A stretch of DNA of 64,000 nucleotides. It comes from Streptomyces actinomycinicus. Its GTDB lineage: Bacteria > Actinomycetota > Actinomycetes > Streptomycetales > Streptomycetaceae. The notes beneath the pieces are model-generated. The model made no database searches, was not told where the DNA came from, and saw nothing but the letters and a program-made list of their open reading frames with translations. The stretch is from contig NZ_JAERRK010000026.1 of the NCBI RefSeq assembly GCF_016741775.1, positions 62,001-126,000 on the forward strand, written 5' to 3'. Numbering within the stretch: position 1 is the first letter of the stretch; each line of letters opens with the position of its first letter. Shown one piece after another: positions 32,914 through 40,385 of the stretch. The position numbers and the translations under genes are program-made.

Positions 32914-34638
32914 ATGAGCGACCCGTGGGACGGGCCGGTCGGCCAGGCCACACGCAGCCTCGGCGACCAGGTCCCCGGCCACGGCGACCGGGTCCCCGGA
33001 CAGCGCGCGGCCGAGCCGGACGAGGGGCGTCCGCCGGGCGGCCGGGCCGCCGCCCGAGTGGCCGCCCGTATGCGAAGCGGCAAGCGGTCCCGCCCGGCGG
33101 GACGCGGCAGACGCGTGCTGAAGATCGCCGGGATCTGCCTGTCCCTCCTCGTCATGGTCACCGCAGGCGCGGGCTGGTGGTTCTACCAGCACCTGAACGG
33201 CAACATCCACAGTGTGTCGCTGGACGGCAAGGGCGGCACCGAGAAGGCCGACGCCTTCGGCCGCACCCCGATCAACATCCTGGTCATGGGCTCCGACGGC
33301 CGTACCAGCAAGTCGGACTGCAAACTCGGCGGCGGCTGCTCCGCCACCGGGGTGCAGACCGGCAGCAACGCGGACGTGCAGATGGTGCTGCACATATCCG
33401 CCGACCGCTCCAACGCCACCGTCATGAGCATCCCCCGCGACACCATGACCAAGGTCCCGGCCTGCAAGGACAGCGCCACCGGCCAGTCCACGTCCGGCTA
33501 CTACGGCCAGATCAACAGCGCGCTCCAGTACGGGCCGGCCTGCCAGGTGGCCACCGTGCACAAGCTCACCGGCATACCCATCGACCACTTCGTCAAGCTC
33601 GACTTCTCCGGTGTGGTCAAGATGTCCGACGCGGTCGGCGGTGTCTCCGTGTGCGTCAGCGACGACGTCTACGACACCTACTCGCACCTGAAGCTGTCCA
33701 AGGGCACCCACACCCTCAAGGGCGTCGCGGCCCTGGAGTTCGTCCGCTCCCGGCACGGCTTCGGCGACGGCAGCGACCTCGGCCGCACGATCTCGCAGCA
33801 CATCTTCCTCAGCGCGATGATCCGCCAGTTCAAGAGCGCGGGCACGCTCACCGACCCCACCAAGGTCTACGGCCTCGCGGACGCCGCCACCAAGGCACTG
33901 ACCGTGGACGACGGCCTGGGCACCGTGAAGAAGCTGATCGGGCTCGCGGACGACGTGAACAAGGTGCCCGCCGAGCGGATCACCTTCACGACGATGCAGA
34001 CGGCCCCCGATCCCGCCGACGACGACCGCGTGGTCGTGGGCCCGGGCGCCAAGGCCCTGTTCTCCACCATCGCCGACGACCAGTCCCTGACCACCGGATC
34101 CGGAAAGAAGTCCACGGCGGCCTCGGCGACCGCGAAGGCCACGGCCACCGCCCCGGCCGTACCCGCGTCGGAGATCGCCGTGACCGTGGAGAACGGCACC
34201 GGCATCACCGGCCGCGCCTCCGCCGTGGCGACCGCCCTCGTCGACAAGGGCTTCAGCTCCGCCACGACCACGGCGAACGCCCCGAGCCCCGCGGCCACCA
34301 CCACCCTCACCTACGGCGCCGGGCAGAAGGCCGCGGCCCGCACGGCCGCCAAGGCGCTCGGGCTGCCCGCCGCCCGGCTGAAGCAGGGCACCGGCACCGG
34401 GCTGACCCTGGTGGTCGGCAGCGACTGGCCCAGTGGCAGCAAGTATCACGGCGGTTCCTCCGCTCCCGCGCCCGCCGACACCAAGGCCGCCGTCTCCAAC
34501 GCGCACGCCTCCACCGCCGGCCAGGCCAGGACCTGCGCCAAGGTCAGCACCTTCAAGACGGTGAGTCTGGGCGGCGTCCCCATGACCCCGTCCCAGGCGT
34601 ACGCGGCGGCCCGCGGCAAGCCCGACTCCGACGCCTGA
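32914..34638 (+). CDS. LCP-family (LytR-CpsA-Psr) cell-wall ligase with LytR_C domain, 574 aa
   Basis: A membrane-anchored phosphotransferase that attaches teichoic acid or other glycopolymers to peptidoglycan. After a basic cytosolic tail, one transmembrane helix (about residues 68-90) leads to the LCP domain. That domain shows INILVMGSDGR, NADVQMVLH, the Arg-rich SIPRDTM and VRSRHGFGDGSDLGRTISQ with the lipid-phosphate-binding arginines. A second, C-terminal LytR_C domain (about residues 425-505: IAVTVENGTGITGRA ...) follows a Ser/Thr/Ala linker. The length is typical of the larger Streptomyces LCP proteins. ATG 32914 follows GGGAG. Confidence 0.92.
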   Translation: MSDPWDGPVGQATRSLGDQVPGHGDRVPGQRAAEPDEGRPPGGRAAARVAARMRSGKRSRPAGRGRRVLKIAGICLSLLVMVTAGAGWWFYQHLNGNIHSVSLDGKGGTEKADAFGRTPINILVMGSDGRTSKSDCKLGGGCSATGVQTGSNADVQMVLHISADRSNATVMSIPRDTMTKVPACKDSATGQSTSGYYGQINSALQYGPACQVATVHKLTGIPIDHFVKLDFSGVVKMSDAVGGVSVCVSDDVYDTYSHLKLSKGTHTLKGVAALEFVRSRHGFGDGSDLGRTISQHIFLSAMIRQFKSAGTLTDPTKVYGLADAATKALTVDDGLGTVKKLIGLADDVNKVPAERITFTTMQTAPDPADDDRVVVGPGAKALFSTIADDQSLTTGSGKKSTAASATAKATATAPAVPASEIAVTVENGTGITGRASAVATALVDKGFSSATTTANAPSPAATTTLTYGAGQKAAARTAAKALGLPAARLKQGTGTGLTLVVGSDWPSGSKYHGGSSAPAPADTKAAVSNAHASTAGQARTCAKVSTFKTVSLGGVPMTPSQAYAAARGKPDSDA

Positions 34639-34694
34639 GCCCGGCGGCGCCCACGGCCCGGCCGGGGGCCGGCCCGCTTCCGTGAGCCGCCGGC

Positions 34695-35540
34695 TCAGAC
34701 TTTGCGCCAGCGGGCGTCGCACCAGGAGAAGAGCCCGAACGCCGCCAGACCGGCCGCGACGGCGGCCAGCAGCCACGGCCCGGCCGGCAGGTCCCGGAAG
34801 GCACGCAGGGTGTCGTCCATGCCACGTGCCTTCCCCGGCTGGTGCCGCACCGCCGCGGCCAGCGCGAACACCCCGGCGACCGCGAAGACCACGCCCCGGG
34901 CCACGCCGCCGGCCACCCCGAGGAACTCGACGGCCTTGCGCGTTCCCGAGGACATCGCCCCGGTGCGCAGGTCCTGGCGGAACTTCCGCCGCACCGCTCG
35001 TACACAGATCCACAGTCCGGCGATCACCACGGCGAGACCCGCGGCCCCGACGAGCAACTGGCCGGCGGGCCATTCGAGCACCCGGGCGGTGACGTCGTCG
35101 GTCTGCCGGTCGGAGGCGCCGCTGCCGCTGCCCTTGTCGCCGGCCGCGTAGGAGAGCACCGAGTACGACACGAAGCCGTAGAAGACGCAACGGAAGGAGG
35201 CCGCCGCCCGCTCGTGCAGTTTCGAGCCGCCCGGGCCCGATCCGCCGAACACCGCCTCCGACAGCTGCCACAGTGCCATTCCGGCGAGCGCGAGCCCCAC
35301 GGCCCACAGCAGCGCCGATCCGAAGGGCCGGCCGGCCAGCTCGTCCAGGGCGCCGCCGCGGTCGGCCTGGTGCCCGCCGCCGTCGCCGCCGAAGGCGATC
35401 TGCAGCGCGATGACACCCACGAGTACGTAGATCACCCCACGGGCCGCGAATCCGGCCCGGGCCGCCGCGGCCATCGCCGTGCTGTCGGCCACCCGGCGCG
35501 CCCGGCCCCGGCCCCGCAGCGTCCATGAGCGTGCATCCAT
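34695..35540 (-). CDS. DUF1206 membrane protein, 281 aa
   Basis: Three repeated two-helix modules typical of DUF1206: AARAGFAARGVIYVLVGVIAL, ERAAASFRCVFYGFVSYSVLSY and GVAGGVARGVVFAVAGVFALAAA, each followed by a second hydrophobic helix. The function of the family is unknown. ATG 35540 is chosen because the basic RGRGRARRV lead-in and first module follow closely; upstream there is no clear ribosome site. It is convergent with the LCP gene and divergent from the sigma factor gene. Confidence 0.82.
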   Translation of the reverse strand: MDARSWTLRGRGRARRVADSTAMAAAARAGFAARGVIYVLVGVIALQIAFGGDGGGHQADRGGALDELAGRPFGSALLWAVGLALAGMALWQLSEAVFGGSGPGGSKLHERAAASFRCVFYGFVSYSVLSYAAGDKGSGSGASDRQTDDVTARVLEWPAGQLLVGAAGLAVVIAGLWICVRAVRRKFRQDLRTGAMSSGTRKAVEFLGVAGGVARGVVFAVAGVFALAAAVRHQPGKARGMDDTLRAFRDLPAGPWLLAAVAAGLAAFGLFSWCDARWRKV

Positions 35541-35615
35541 ACAGGGCCGGTGCCCCCGGACCACCGATGCGACACCTGTGCGCCGCTGCGTCACCTGCCC
35601 GGCGCAGGCCGAACG

Positions 35616-35657
35616 GGCAGGCATGCCGGACGCAGGCAGAACAGGCAGGCATGCCGG
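35616..35657. repeat. 28-bp direct repeat containing GGCATGCC palindromes
   Basis: GGCAGGCATGCCGG occurs at 35616-35629 and 35644-35657, upstream of the sigma factor gene. It could be a paired operator or simply a tandem duplication. Confidence 0.6.
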
Positions 35658-35728
35658 GCGGAAGTCCGGGTAACCGGCCCTCCATCAACCGATGCCGCAC
35701 CCACGGACCCAATCGGGAGGGGAACACC

Positions 35729-36577
35729 ATGACAGCGCCGACCGCGGTCGCCCAGGACACGCCGACGACAACCGGACTGCCCTCAGTCGCAGCCCCGCGG
35801 GACGTGGCACCCAAGGACGCCCGTGAGCTGTCCAAGGTGTTCTTCGACCAGCTGGCGGTCCTGGAGGAGGGCACGCCGGAGTTCCAGTACGCCCGGAACA
35901 CGCTGATCGAGATGAACATGTCCCTGGTCCGCTTCGCGGCGGCCCGGTTCCGCAGCCGGGGCCCGGAGGAGATGGAGGACATCGTCCAGGTCGGCATGAT
36001 CGGGCTGATCAAGGCGATCGACCGGTTCGAGCTGTCGCGCGAGGTGGAGTTCACCTCGTTCGCGGTGCCCTACATCGTCGGCGAGATCAAGCGGTTCTTC
36101 CGCGACACCTCCTGGGCCGTGCACGTGCCGCGACGGCTGCAGGAGGCCCGCGTCCAGCTGGCACGGGCCACCGAGGAATTGCGCAGCCGGCTGGGCCGCA
36201 CCCCCACCGTCAAGGAGCTGTCGGAGCTGATGTGCCTCTCCGAGGAGGAGGTCATCGAGGCCCGGCTGGCGGCCAACGGCTACAACTCGGCCTCCCTGGA
36301 CGCCGCGATCGGCAACGGCGAGGACGGCGAGACAGCGCTGCAGGACTTCATCGGCAAGCAGGACGCCGCGCTGGAACTGGTCGAGGACTTCCACGCGCTG
36401 GCGCCGATGATCGCCGAACTGGACGAGCGGGACCGGCTGATCCTGCACCTGCGGTTCGTGGAGGAACTGACCCAGTCGCAGATCGGCGACCGCCTCGGCG
36501 TCTCCCAGATGCACGTCTCACGCCTGCTCTCCCGAACGCTGAAGCGGCTCAGGGAAGGCATGCTGACCAACCGCTGA
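35729..36577 (+). CDS. RNA polymerase sigma factor, SigB/SigF/SigG group, 282 aa
   Basis: A group-3 sigma-70 factor of the stress/sporulation family that is abundant in Streptomyces. Region 2 is seen as MNMSLVRFAAARFRSRGPEEMEDIVQVGMIGLIKAIDRFE. Region 2.4-3 follows with FTSFAVPYIVGEIKRFFRD...VHVPRRLQEARVQL, and region 4 has an HTH in LTQSQIGDRLGVSQMHVSRLLSRTL. GGGAGGGG lies before ATG 35729. No anti-sigma factor is encoded beside it; the STAS antagonist 6.5 kb upstream is a possible member of its control circuit. A strong terminator follows. Confidence 0.93.
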   Translation: MTAPTAVAQDTPTTTGLPSVAAPRDVAPKDARELSKVFFDQLAVLEEGTPEFQYARNTLIEMNMSLVRFAAARFRSRGPEEMEDIVQVGMIGLIKAIDRFELSREVEFTSFAVPYIVGEIKRFFRDTSWAVHVPRRLQEARVQLARATEELRSRLGRTPTVKELSELMCLSEEEVIEARLAANGYNSASLDAAIGNGEDGETALQDFIGKQDAALELVEDFHALAPMIAELDERDRLILHLRFVEELTQSQIGDRLGVSQMHVSRLLSRTLKRLREGMLTNR

Positions 36578-36633
36578 CGCGCCGGGCTCGGCGAAGGCCC
36601 CTGACCGACCGCCGACGCGGCCGGGCGAAGCCC

Positions 36634-36667
36634 GCGGTGTCCCCGGGACGACTCCCGGGGACACCGC
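36634..36667 (+). terminator. Strong terminator of the sigma factor gene
   Basis: Perfect 15-bp stem GCGGTGTCCCCGGGA / TCCCGGGGACACCGC with a 4-nt loop. Confidence 0.85.
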
Positions 36668-36725
36668 ACAGCAGGGCAAGAGGGGTCGTGGCACGCAGAG
36701 TTGACGGCTGCTCAGACATCGCGGA

Positions 36726-36758
36726 CCCGGCCCGGCCGTCGGCCGGGCCGGGCGTTTT
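36726..36758 (+). terminator. Second intrinsic terminator with T-run
   Basis: Perfect 12-bp stem CCCGGCCCGGCC / GGCCGGGCCGGG, 3-nt loop, then CGTTTT. It lies 59 bp after the first terminator. The stretch between them (36668-36725) holds no ORF, so a short RNA cannot be excluded. Confidence 0.8.
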
Positions 36759-36780
36759 CTGCGTGAAGAAACGTGTGCCC

Positions 36781-36840
36781 GGTCACTAGGATGTGACCCC
36801 AAGACAACCATGCGACCGGCCCGTCGGACACGGGCCGGTC
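36781..36840 (+). promoter_or_regulatory. MMPL promoter/operator and leader hairpin
   Basis: GGTCAC-TAGGAT-GTGACC (36781-36798): a perfect -10 box TAGGAT enclosed by 6-bp inverted arms, so a bound regulator would cover the -10. Downstream, GACCGGCCCG / CGGGCCGGTC (36814-36840) forms a 10-bp stem in the mRNA leader. The -35 is weak. Confidence 0.6.
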
Positions 36841-36907
36841 GGGGTCGCCGATGCCAGGGACCGCTCCCCGGGCTGCGGTGATCTTCCTTCCCAGGAGGAC
36901 CCTCCGC

Positions 36908-39100
36908 ATGTTCCGACGAATAGGCAACGCCGTCGTCCGTCATCCCGTGTGGACGATCGTGGCGTGGCTGATCGCCGCGGTGGCGATTGTCGCCACCGCG
37001 CCGAGTCTGCCCTCCAACAGCGACGAGAGCAGTTTCCTGCCCAAGAGTTACGAGTCGATCAAAGCGGCGGACCTTCAGGAGAGGGCGTTCCCCAGCGCCT
37101 TCACCCCGTCCGCCATCGCGCTGTACCAGCGCACCGACGGCGGCAAGCTGACCGCCGCCGACCAGAAAGACGTCGCCCGGATCACCTCGGAGCTGGGCAA
37201 GAAGCACATCGACCAGGTGCAGAAGGTCGTCCCTGGCCAGCCGTCGAAGGACGGCAGGTACGCCCTGACCCTGGTGCAGATGGACAGCAAGAACGCCGGT
37301 CAGCCGAAACAGGCCGACGCGGCCGAAGTGCTGCGTGACGAGGTCAAGAAACTGGCCAAGGGCACGCACCTCGACGCCAAGCTCGGCGGTTCCGCCGCGC
37401 AGGCGCTCGACCAACAGGATTCGTCCAAACGCGGTCAGGCATTGATCGGTATCGGCACCTTCGTGATCATCCTGGTTACCCTGCTGATCATCTTCCGGGC
37501 ACCGATCCTCGCCGTGCTGCCCCTGGTGCTGATCGGCCTGGTGTCCGCCGTCGCCAACGGACTGATCGCCTACGCCACCAAGCTGTTCGACCTCCAGGCC
37601 AACAGCTCGATCTCGTCCATCCTGATCGTCGTGCTCTTCGGCGTCGGCACGGACTACTTCCTGTTCCTGATCTTCAGGTACCGCGAGAGCCTGCGCGCCG
37701 GCGACGAGCCGAAGGAGGCGATGGTGAACGCGGTCGGCCGGGTCGGCGAGGCCATCGCCTCGGCGGCAGGCGCGGTCATCATCGCCTTCCTCGCCCTCGT
37801 GCTCTCCACCCTGGGCTTCCTCAAGCAGATGGGCCCGGCGCTCGCCATCGCCGTCGGGGCCACCCTGGTGGCGGGTCTGACCCTGATCCCGGCCGTGGTC
37901 TCGCTCATCGGGCCGAAGGTGTTCTGGCCCTCCAAGTCCTGGCAGAAGGAGCCGGAGAACGCCCGCTTCGCCGCACTCGGACGCGGTGTGCAACGCCGCC
38001 CGGCGCTCACCACCGCGGTGTCGGGACTCATCCTGCTCGCGCTGTCACTGGGCACGTTCGGCTTCAACGCCACCTTCGACCTGGCCTCGGGCTCCATGCC
38101 CAAGACCAAGGAGTCGATGGTCGTCCAGGACGAGATGCAGAAGGCGTACTCGGCGGGCGCCGCGGCACCGACCGACGTCTACCTCTCCTCCACCGACGGC
38201 AGGCCGTTGGACAAGTCGGCCTTCGACGCGTACGTGCGCAAGCTCGGCGCCGTGGAGGGGGTCGCCGGCGCTCGTATGTCCCAGGTGAACAAGGAGGGCA
38301 CCACCGCTGACTTCACCGTCACGCTCAAGTACGAGGCGTCGACGGACAAGGCGATCGACGCCGTGGGCCGGGTCCGCGACGTCGCGCACTCCGCGGCGCC
38401 CGGCGGCACCGAGGCGGTCGTCGGCGGCATGTCGTCGATCTACAAGGACATCGACGCGGCGGTCATGCACGACTACCGGACGGTGTTCCCCGTCGCCGCC
38501 GTTCTGATCATGGTCATCCTCGGCCTGCTGCTGCGCAGTGTGGTCGCGCCCTTGTACCTGATGGCCTCCGTGGGACTCGGCTTCGGCGCCACCCTCGGTG
38601 CCACGGTCTGGATCTTCCAGAACGGGCAGGGACACTCGGGCCTGATGTTCATGCTCCCGGTGATCATGTATCTCTTCGTGGTCGCCATCGGCACCGACTA
38701 CAACATCCTGATGATCGCCCGGCTGCGCGAAGAGGCCCGCGAGGGCCGCGACCCCCGCGAAGCGGCCGGCATGGCGCTGCGGCACGCCGGACCGACCGTG
38801 GCCGCGGCCGGCTTCATCCTGGCGGCGACCTTCGCCACGATGATGCTGGCGGGCAACTCCCTGCTCATGGAGATGGGATTCGCGGTCTCCTTCGGCATCG
38901 CGGTGGCCGCGTTCGTCATGGCGATGTTCTTCACCCCGAGCCTCACGGCTCTCATCGGCCATGCGGCCTGGTGGCCGGGCCACGGCGACCGGGTGGAGCC
39001 GCCGCGCGCCGGGGCCGCCGTGGGCACCGGCGGCTCCGGGCCGGCCGCCGCCGGGGACCGGGACAGCAGCGCACACGACCCCGCCGGGCGCCGCAACTAG
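36908..39100 (+). CDS. MMPL/RND-family lipid or drug exporter, 730 aa
   Basis: A 12-helix RND-superfamily transporter of the MmpL type. One helix (HPVWTIVAWLIAAVAIVATA) and an extracytoplasmic loop (about residues 45-185) precede helices 2-6, with the proton-relay region GVGTDYFLFLIFRYRE. The pattern repeats in the second half, with AIGTDYNILMIARLREE. It would export lipids, siderophores or drugs using proton-motive force. AGGAGG is 9 nt before ATG 36908; an ATG 57 nt earlier is rejected for lack of a ribosome site. It is monocistronic, between strong terminators, with an operator-like promoter. Confidence 0.92.
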   Translation: MFRRIGNAVVRHPVWTIVAWLIAAVAIVATAPSLPSNSDESSFLPKSYESIKAADLQERAFPSAFTPSAIALYQRTDGGKLTAADQKDVARITSELGKKHIDQVQKVVPGQPSKDGRYALTLVQMDSKNAGQPKQADAAEVLRDEVKKLAKGTHLDAKLGGSAAQALDQQDSSKRGQALIGIGTFVIILVTLLIIFRAPILAVLPLVLIGLVSAVANGLIAYATKLFDLQANSSISSILIVVLFGVGTDYFLFLIFRYRESLRAGDEPKEAMVNAVGRVGEAIASAAGAVIIAFLALVLSTLGFLKQMGPALAIAVGATLVAGLTLIPAVVSLIGPKVFWPSKSWQKEPENARFAALGRGVQRRPALTTAVSGLILLALSLGTFGFNATFDLASGSMPKTKESMVVQDEMQKAYSAGAAAPTDVYLSSTDGRPLDKSAFDAYVRKLGAVEGVAGARMSQVNKEGTTADFTVTLKYEASTDKAIDAVGRVRDVAHSAAPGGTEAVVGGMSSIYKDIDAAVMHDYRTVFPVAAVLIMVILGLLLRSVVAPLYLMASVGLGFGATLGATVWIFQNGQGHSGLMFMLPVIMYLFVVAIGTDYNILMIARLREEAREGRDPREAAGMALRHAGPTVAAAGFILAATFATMMLAGNSLLMEMGFAVSFGIAVAAFVMAMFFTPSLTALIGHAAWWPGHGDRVEPPRAGAAVGTGGSGPAAAGDRDSSAHDPAGRRN

Positions 39101-39114
39101 CACCGGGTTCCATG

Positions 39115-39148
39115 GAGTCCTGCCGGGCCGCACGGCCCGGCAGGACTC
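39115..39148 (+). terminator. Terminator of the MMPL gene
   Basis: Perfect 16-bp stem GAGTCCTGCCGGGCCG / CGGCCCGGCAGGACTC around CA, 14 nt after the stop. Confidence 0.88.
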
Positions 39149-39166
39149 TTCCGCGTCGGGCGCTGG

Positions 39167-39271
39167 TCAGCCGGTGGCGGCCAAGCCGTGGAAGTAGTGC
39201 CCCTCTTCCAGGTCCGCGAGGAGACCGGGCTGGTCCGGCTCCCGTCCCAGCAGCTCACGCGTCACGGCACT
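39167..39271 (-). pseudogene. C-terminal remnant of an NAD(P)-binding SDR/epimerase-like gene
   Basis: The minus strand reads SAVTRELLGREPDQPGLLAD followed by LEEGHYFHGLAATG and a stop. This is the usual last stretch of atypical SDR/NmrA-like oxidoreductases in Streptomyces (TRELLGWEP..PGL-xADLxEGHYF). Upstream of it, where the rest of the gene should be, sequence changes at once into a 46-bp tandem repeat. Only about 33 codons survive and there is no start, so it is a fragment left by deletion. Family call is from remembered pattern, not a search. Confidence 0.5.
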
Positions 39272-39284
39272 CGAGGGAGATGGT

Positions 39285-39377
39285 CCGGTCGGTGCGGGCG
39301 GCTCTGATCGAGGCCGGGCGCGCGGGTCGTCCGGTCGGTGCGGGCGGCTCTGATCGAGGCCGGGCGCGGAGGTCGTC
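39285..39377. repeat. 46-bp tandem repeat, 2 copies
   Basis: CCGGTCGGTGCGGGCGGCTC starts at 39285 and 39331. The repeat sits at the broken edge of the SDR remnant. The rest of the gap to 39538 shows no recognisable gene. Confidence 0.85.
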
Positions 39378-39538
39378 CCGTTCCTACGGGCTGTCGGCGT
39401 CGTGGCAGGGAGCGTGCACCGCATGCTCGTGTGAGCCCTGCACGCGCCCCCGCCCGAGGGGCGAGACTGCGCTGTCGGCGGGCAGTTGGCCGAATGCCGA
39501 CCGCCCCTCCTCCGAGCCCCAGGAAGGCAGGTCGGCCG

Positions 39539-40264
39539 GTGCTGTTGCGTCTGCCCACGTCCGTGACGGAAGCCCAGGAGTGCTTGGCCGAGGGGGCCGT
39601 GCCCGTCGGCGGGGCCACCCTCGTCTGGGCTGCATGGCAACGGGACGGATTCCCCGAACTAGCGGTTTCACTGCGGCAGTTGCCGGAGGCCAACGTCCTG
39701 GGGCGCCAGACCGTCGGTGCTGCCGTGGTGCTGCACCGCATCGACGAGCGGGTGCCGGACGTCCTCCGGCTGGCCGCGGCCACGATAGGCACCGGCGCCG
39801 TACGCCGGACCGCGACGGTCGGAGGCAACATCGTCGGCAGCACACTGCGCTGTCTGCTGCCCGCGGCCCTCGTCCTGGACGCCCGTGCGACCGTCCTGGA
39901 GCCCGACGGCCTCCAGGAGACGGACCTGACCGAACTGGTCGCCAAGCGGCCCCTCCTGCTCAGCCTGCGCTGGCGCGAGCCGATAGCCTCCGCCTACCGC
40001 AAGCTGCCCGGCGAGGCCGGCGGGCCACCGCCCCTCGTCGTGGCCTCGGCGCTGCACGCAGGCGAACCGGACGAGCCCGCCCGCCTGCGCATCGCCGTAC
40101 GCGACGGTTACGACGTCCTCGGAGCCGACACCGCCTGCGGAACCGACGCCGAGGAGACCCTCGGCGCACTGCGCGCCACGGCCCTCCGCGATCTCCCGGC
40201 CGCCGCGTGGGACGTCGTCGGCCCGCAGGTCACCGGCCTACTGACGGGCCACGGCAACCACTGA
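39539..40264 (+). CDS. Molybdopterin-dehydrogenase FAD-binding subunit (CoxM/XdhB-like), orphan, 241 aa
   Basis: Matches the FAD-binding domain of xanthine/CO dehydrogenase-type enzymes. The N-terminal segment RLPTSVTEAQECLAEGAVPVGGAT holds the first FAD loop, normally xPxxAGGT. The second FAD loop is RRTATVGGNIVGS. The C-terminal CO-dehydrogenase flavin domain is at normal length. These subunits work with a large Mo-cofactor subunit and a 2Fe-2S subunit, and neither is adjacent, so it is an orphan or serves a partner elsewhere. The start is uncertain: GTG 39539 has AGGAAG about 12 nt upstream, while ATG 39494 would add 15 residues of low-complexity sequence. Confidence 0.75.
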   Translation: MLLRLPTSVTEAQECLAEGAVPVGGATLVWAAWQRDGFPELAVSLRQLPEANVLGRQTVGAAVVLHRIDERVPDVLRLAAATIGTGAVRRTATVGGNIVGSTLRCLLPAALVLDARATVLEPDGLQETDLTELVAKRPLLLSLRWREPIASAYRKLPGEAGGPPPLVVASALHAGEPDEPARLRIAVRDGYDVLGADTACGTDAEETLGALRATALRDLPAAAWDVVGPQVTGLLTGHGNH

Positions 40265-40289
40265 GCGGGCAGCCATCGACCCCGGGCGC

Positions 40290-40319
40290 ACACCGTTTTT
40301 GCCGTCTCCGCAAAGGTGT
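40290..40319 (+). terminator. Imperfect stem-loop after the FAD-subunit gene
   Basis: ACACC...TTTGC / GCAAA...GGTGT with a 3-nt bulge and 7-nt loop, 26 nt after the stop. Confidence 0.4.
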
Positions 40320-40351
40320 TGGGCGGTCGGCGTCGTCCTGACCGAGCCTGA

Positions 40352-40375
40352 CCGGGTACGACTCCCTGTACCCGG
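40352..40375 (+). promoter_or_regulatory. Inverted repeat just upstream of the MFS gene
   Basis: CCGGGTAC / GTACCCGG, perfect 8-bp arms around 8 nt. It abuts the ribosome site (GGAAGGCGGA) and ends 10 nt before the start codon. It may be an operator or a translation-blocking hairpin. Confidence 0.5.
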
Positions 40376-40385
40376 AAGGCGGACC

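Noticed and set aside
35660..35680. SigB-type promoter (GGGTAA at 35668) for autoregulation of the sigma factor
   Set aside because: No GTTT-like -35 is found at the right distance.
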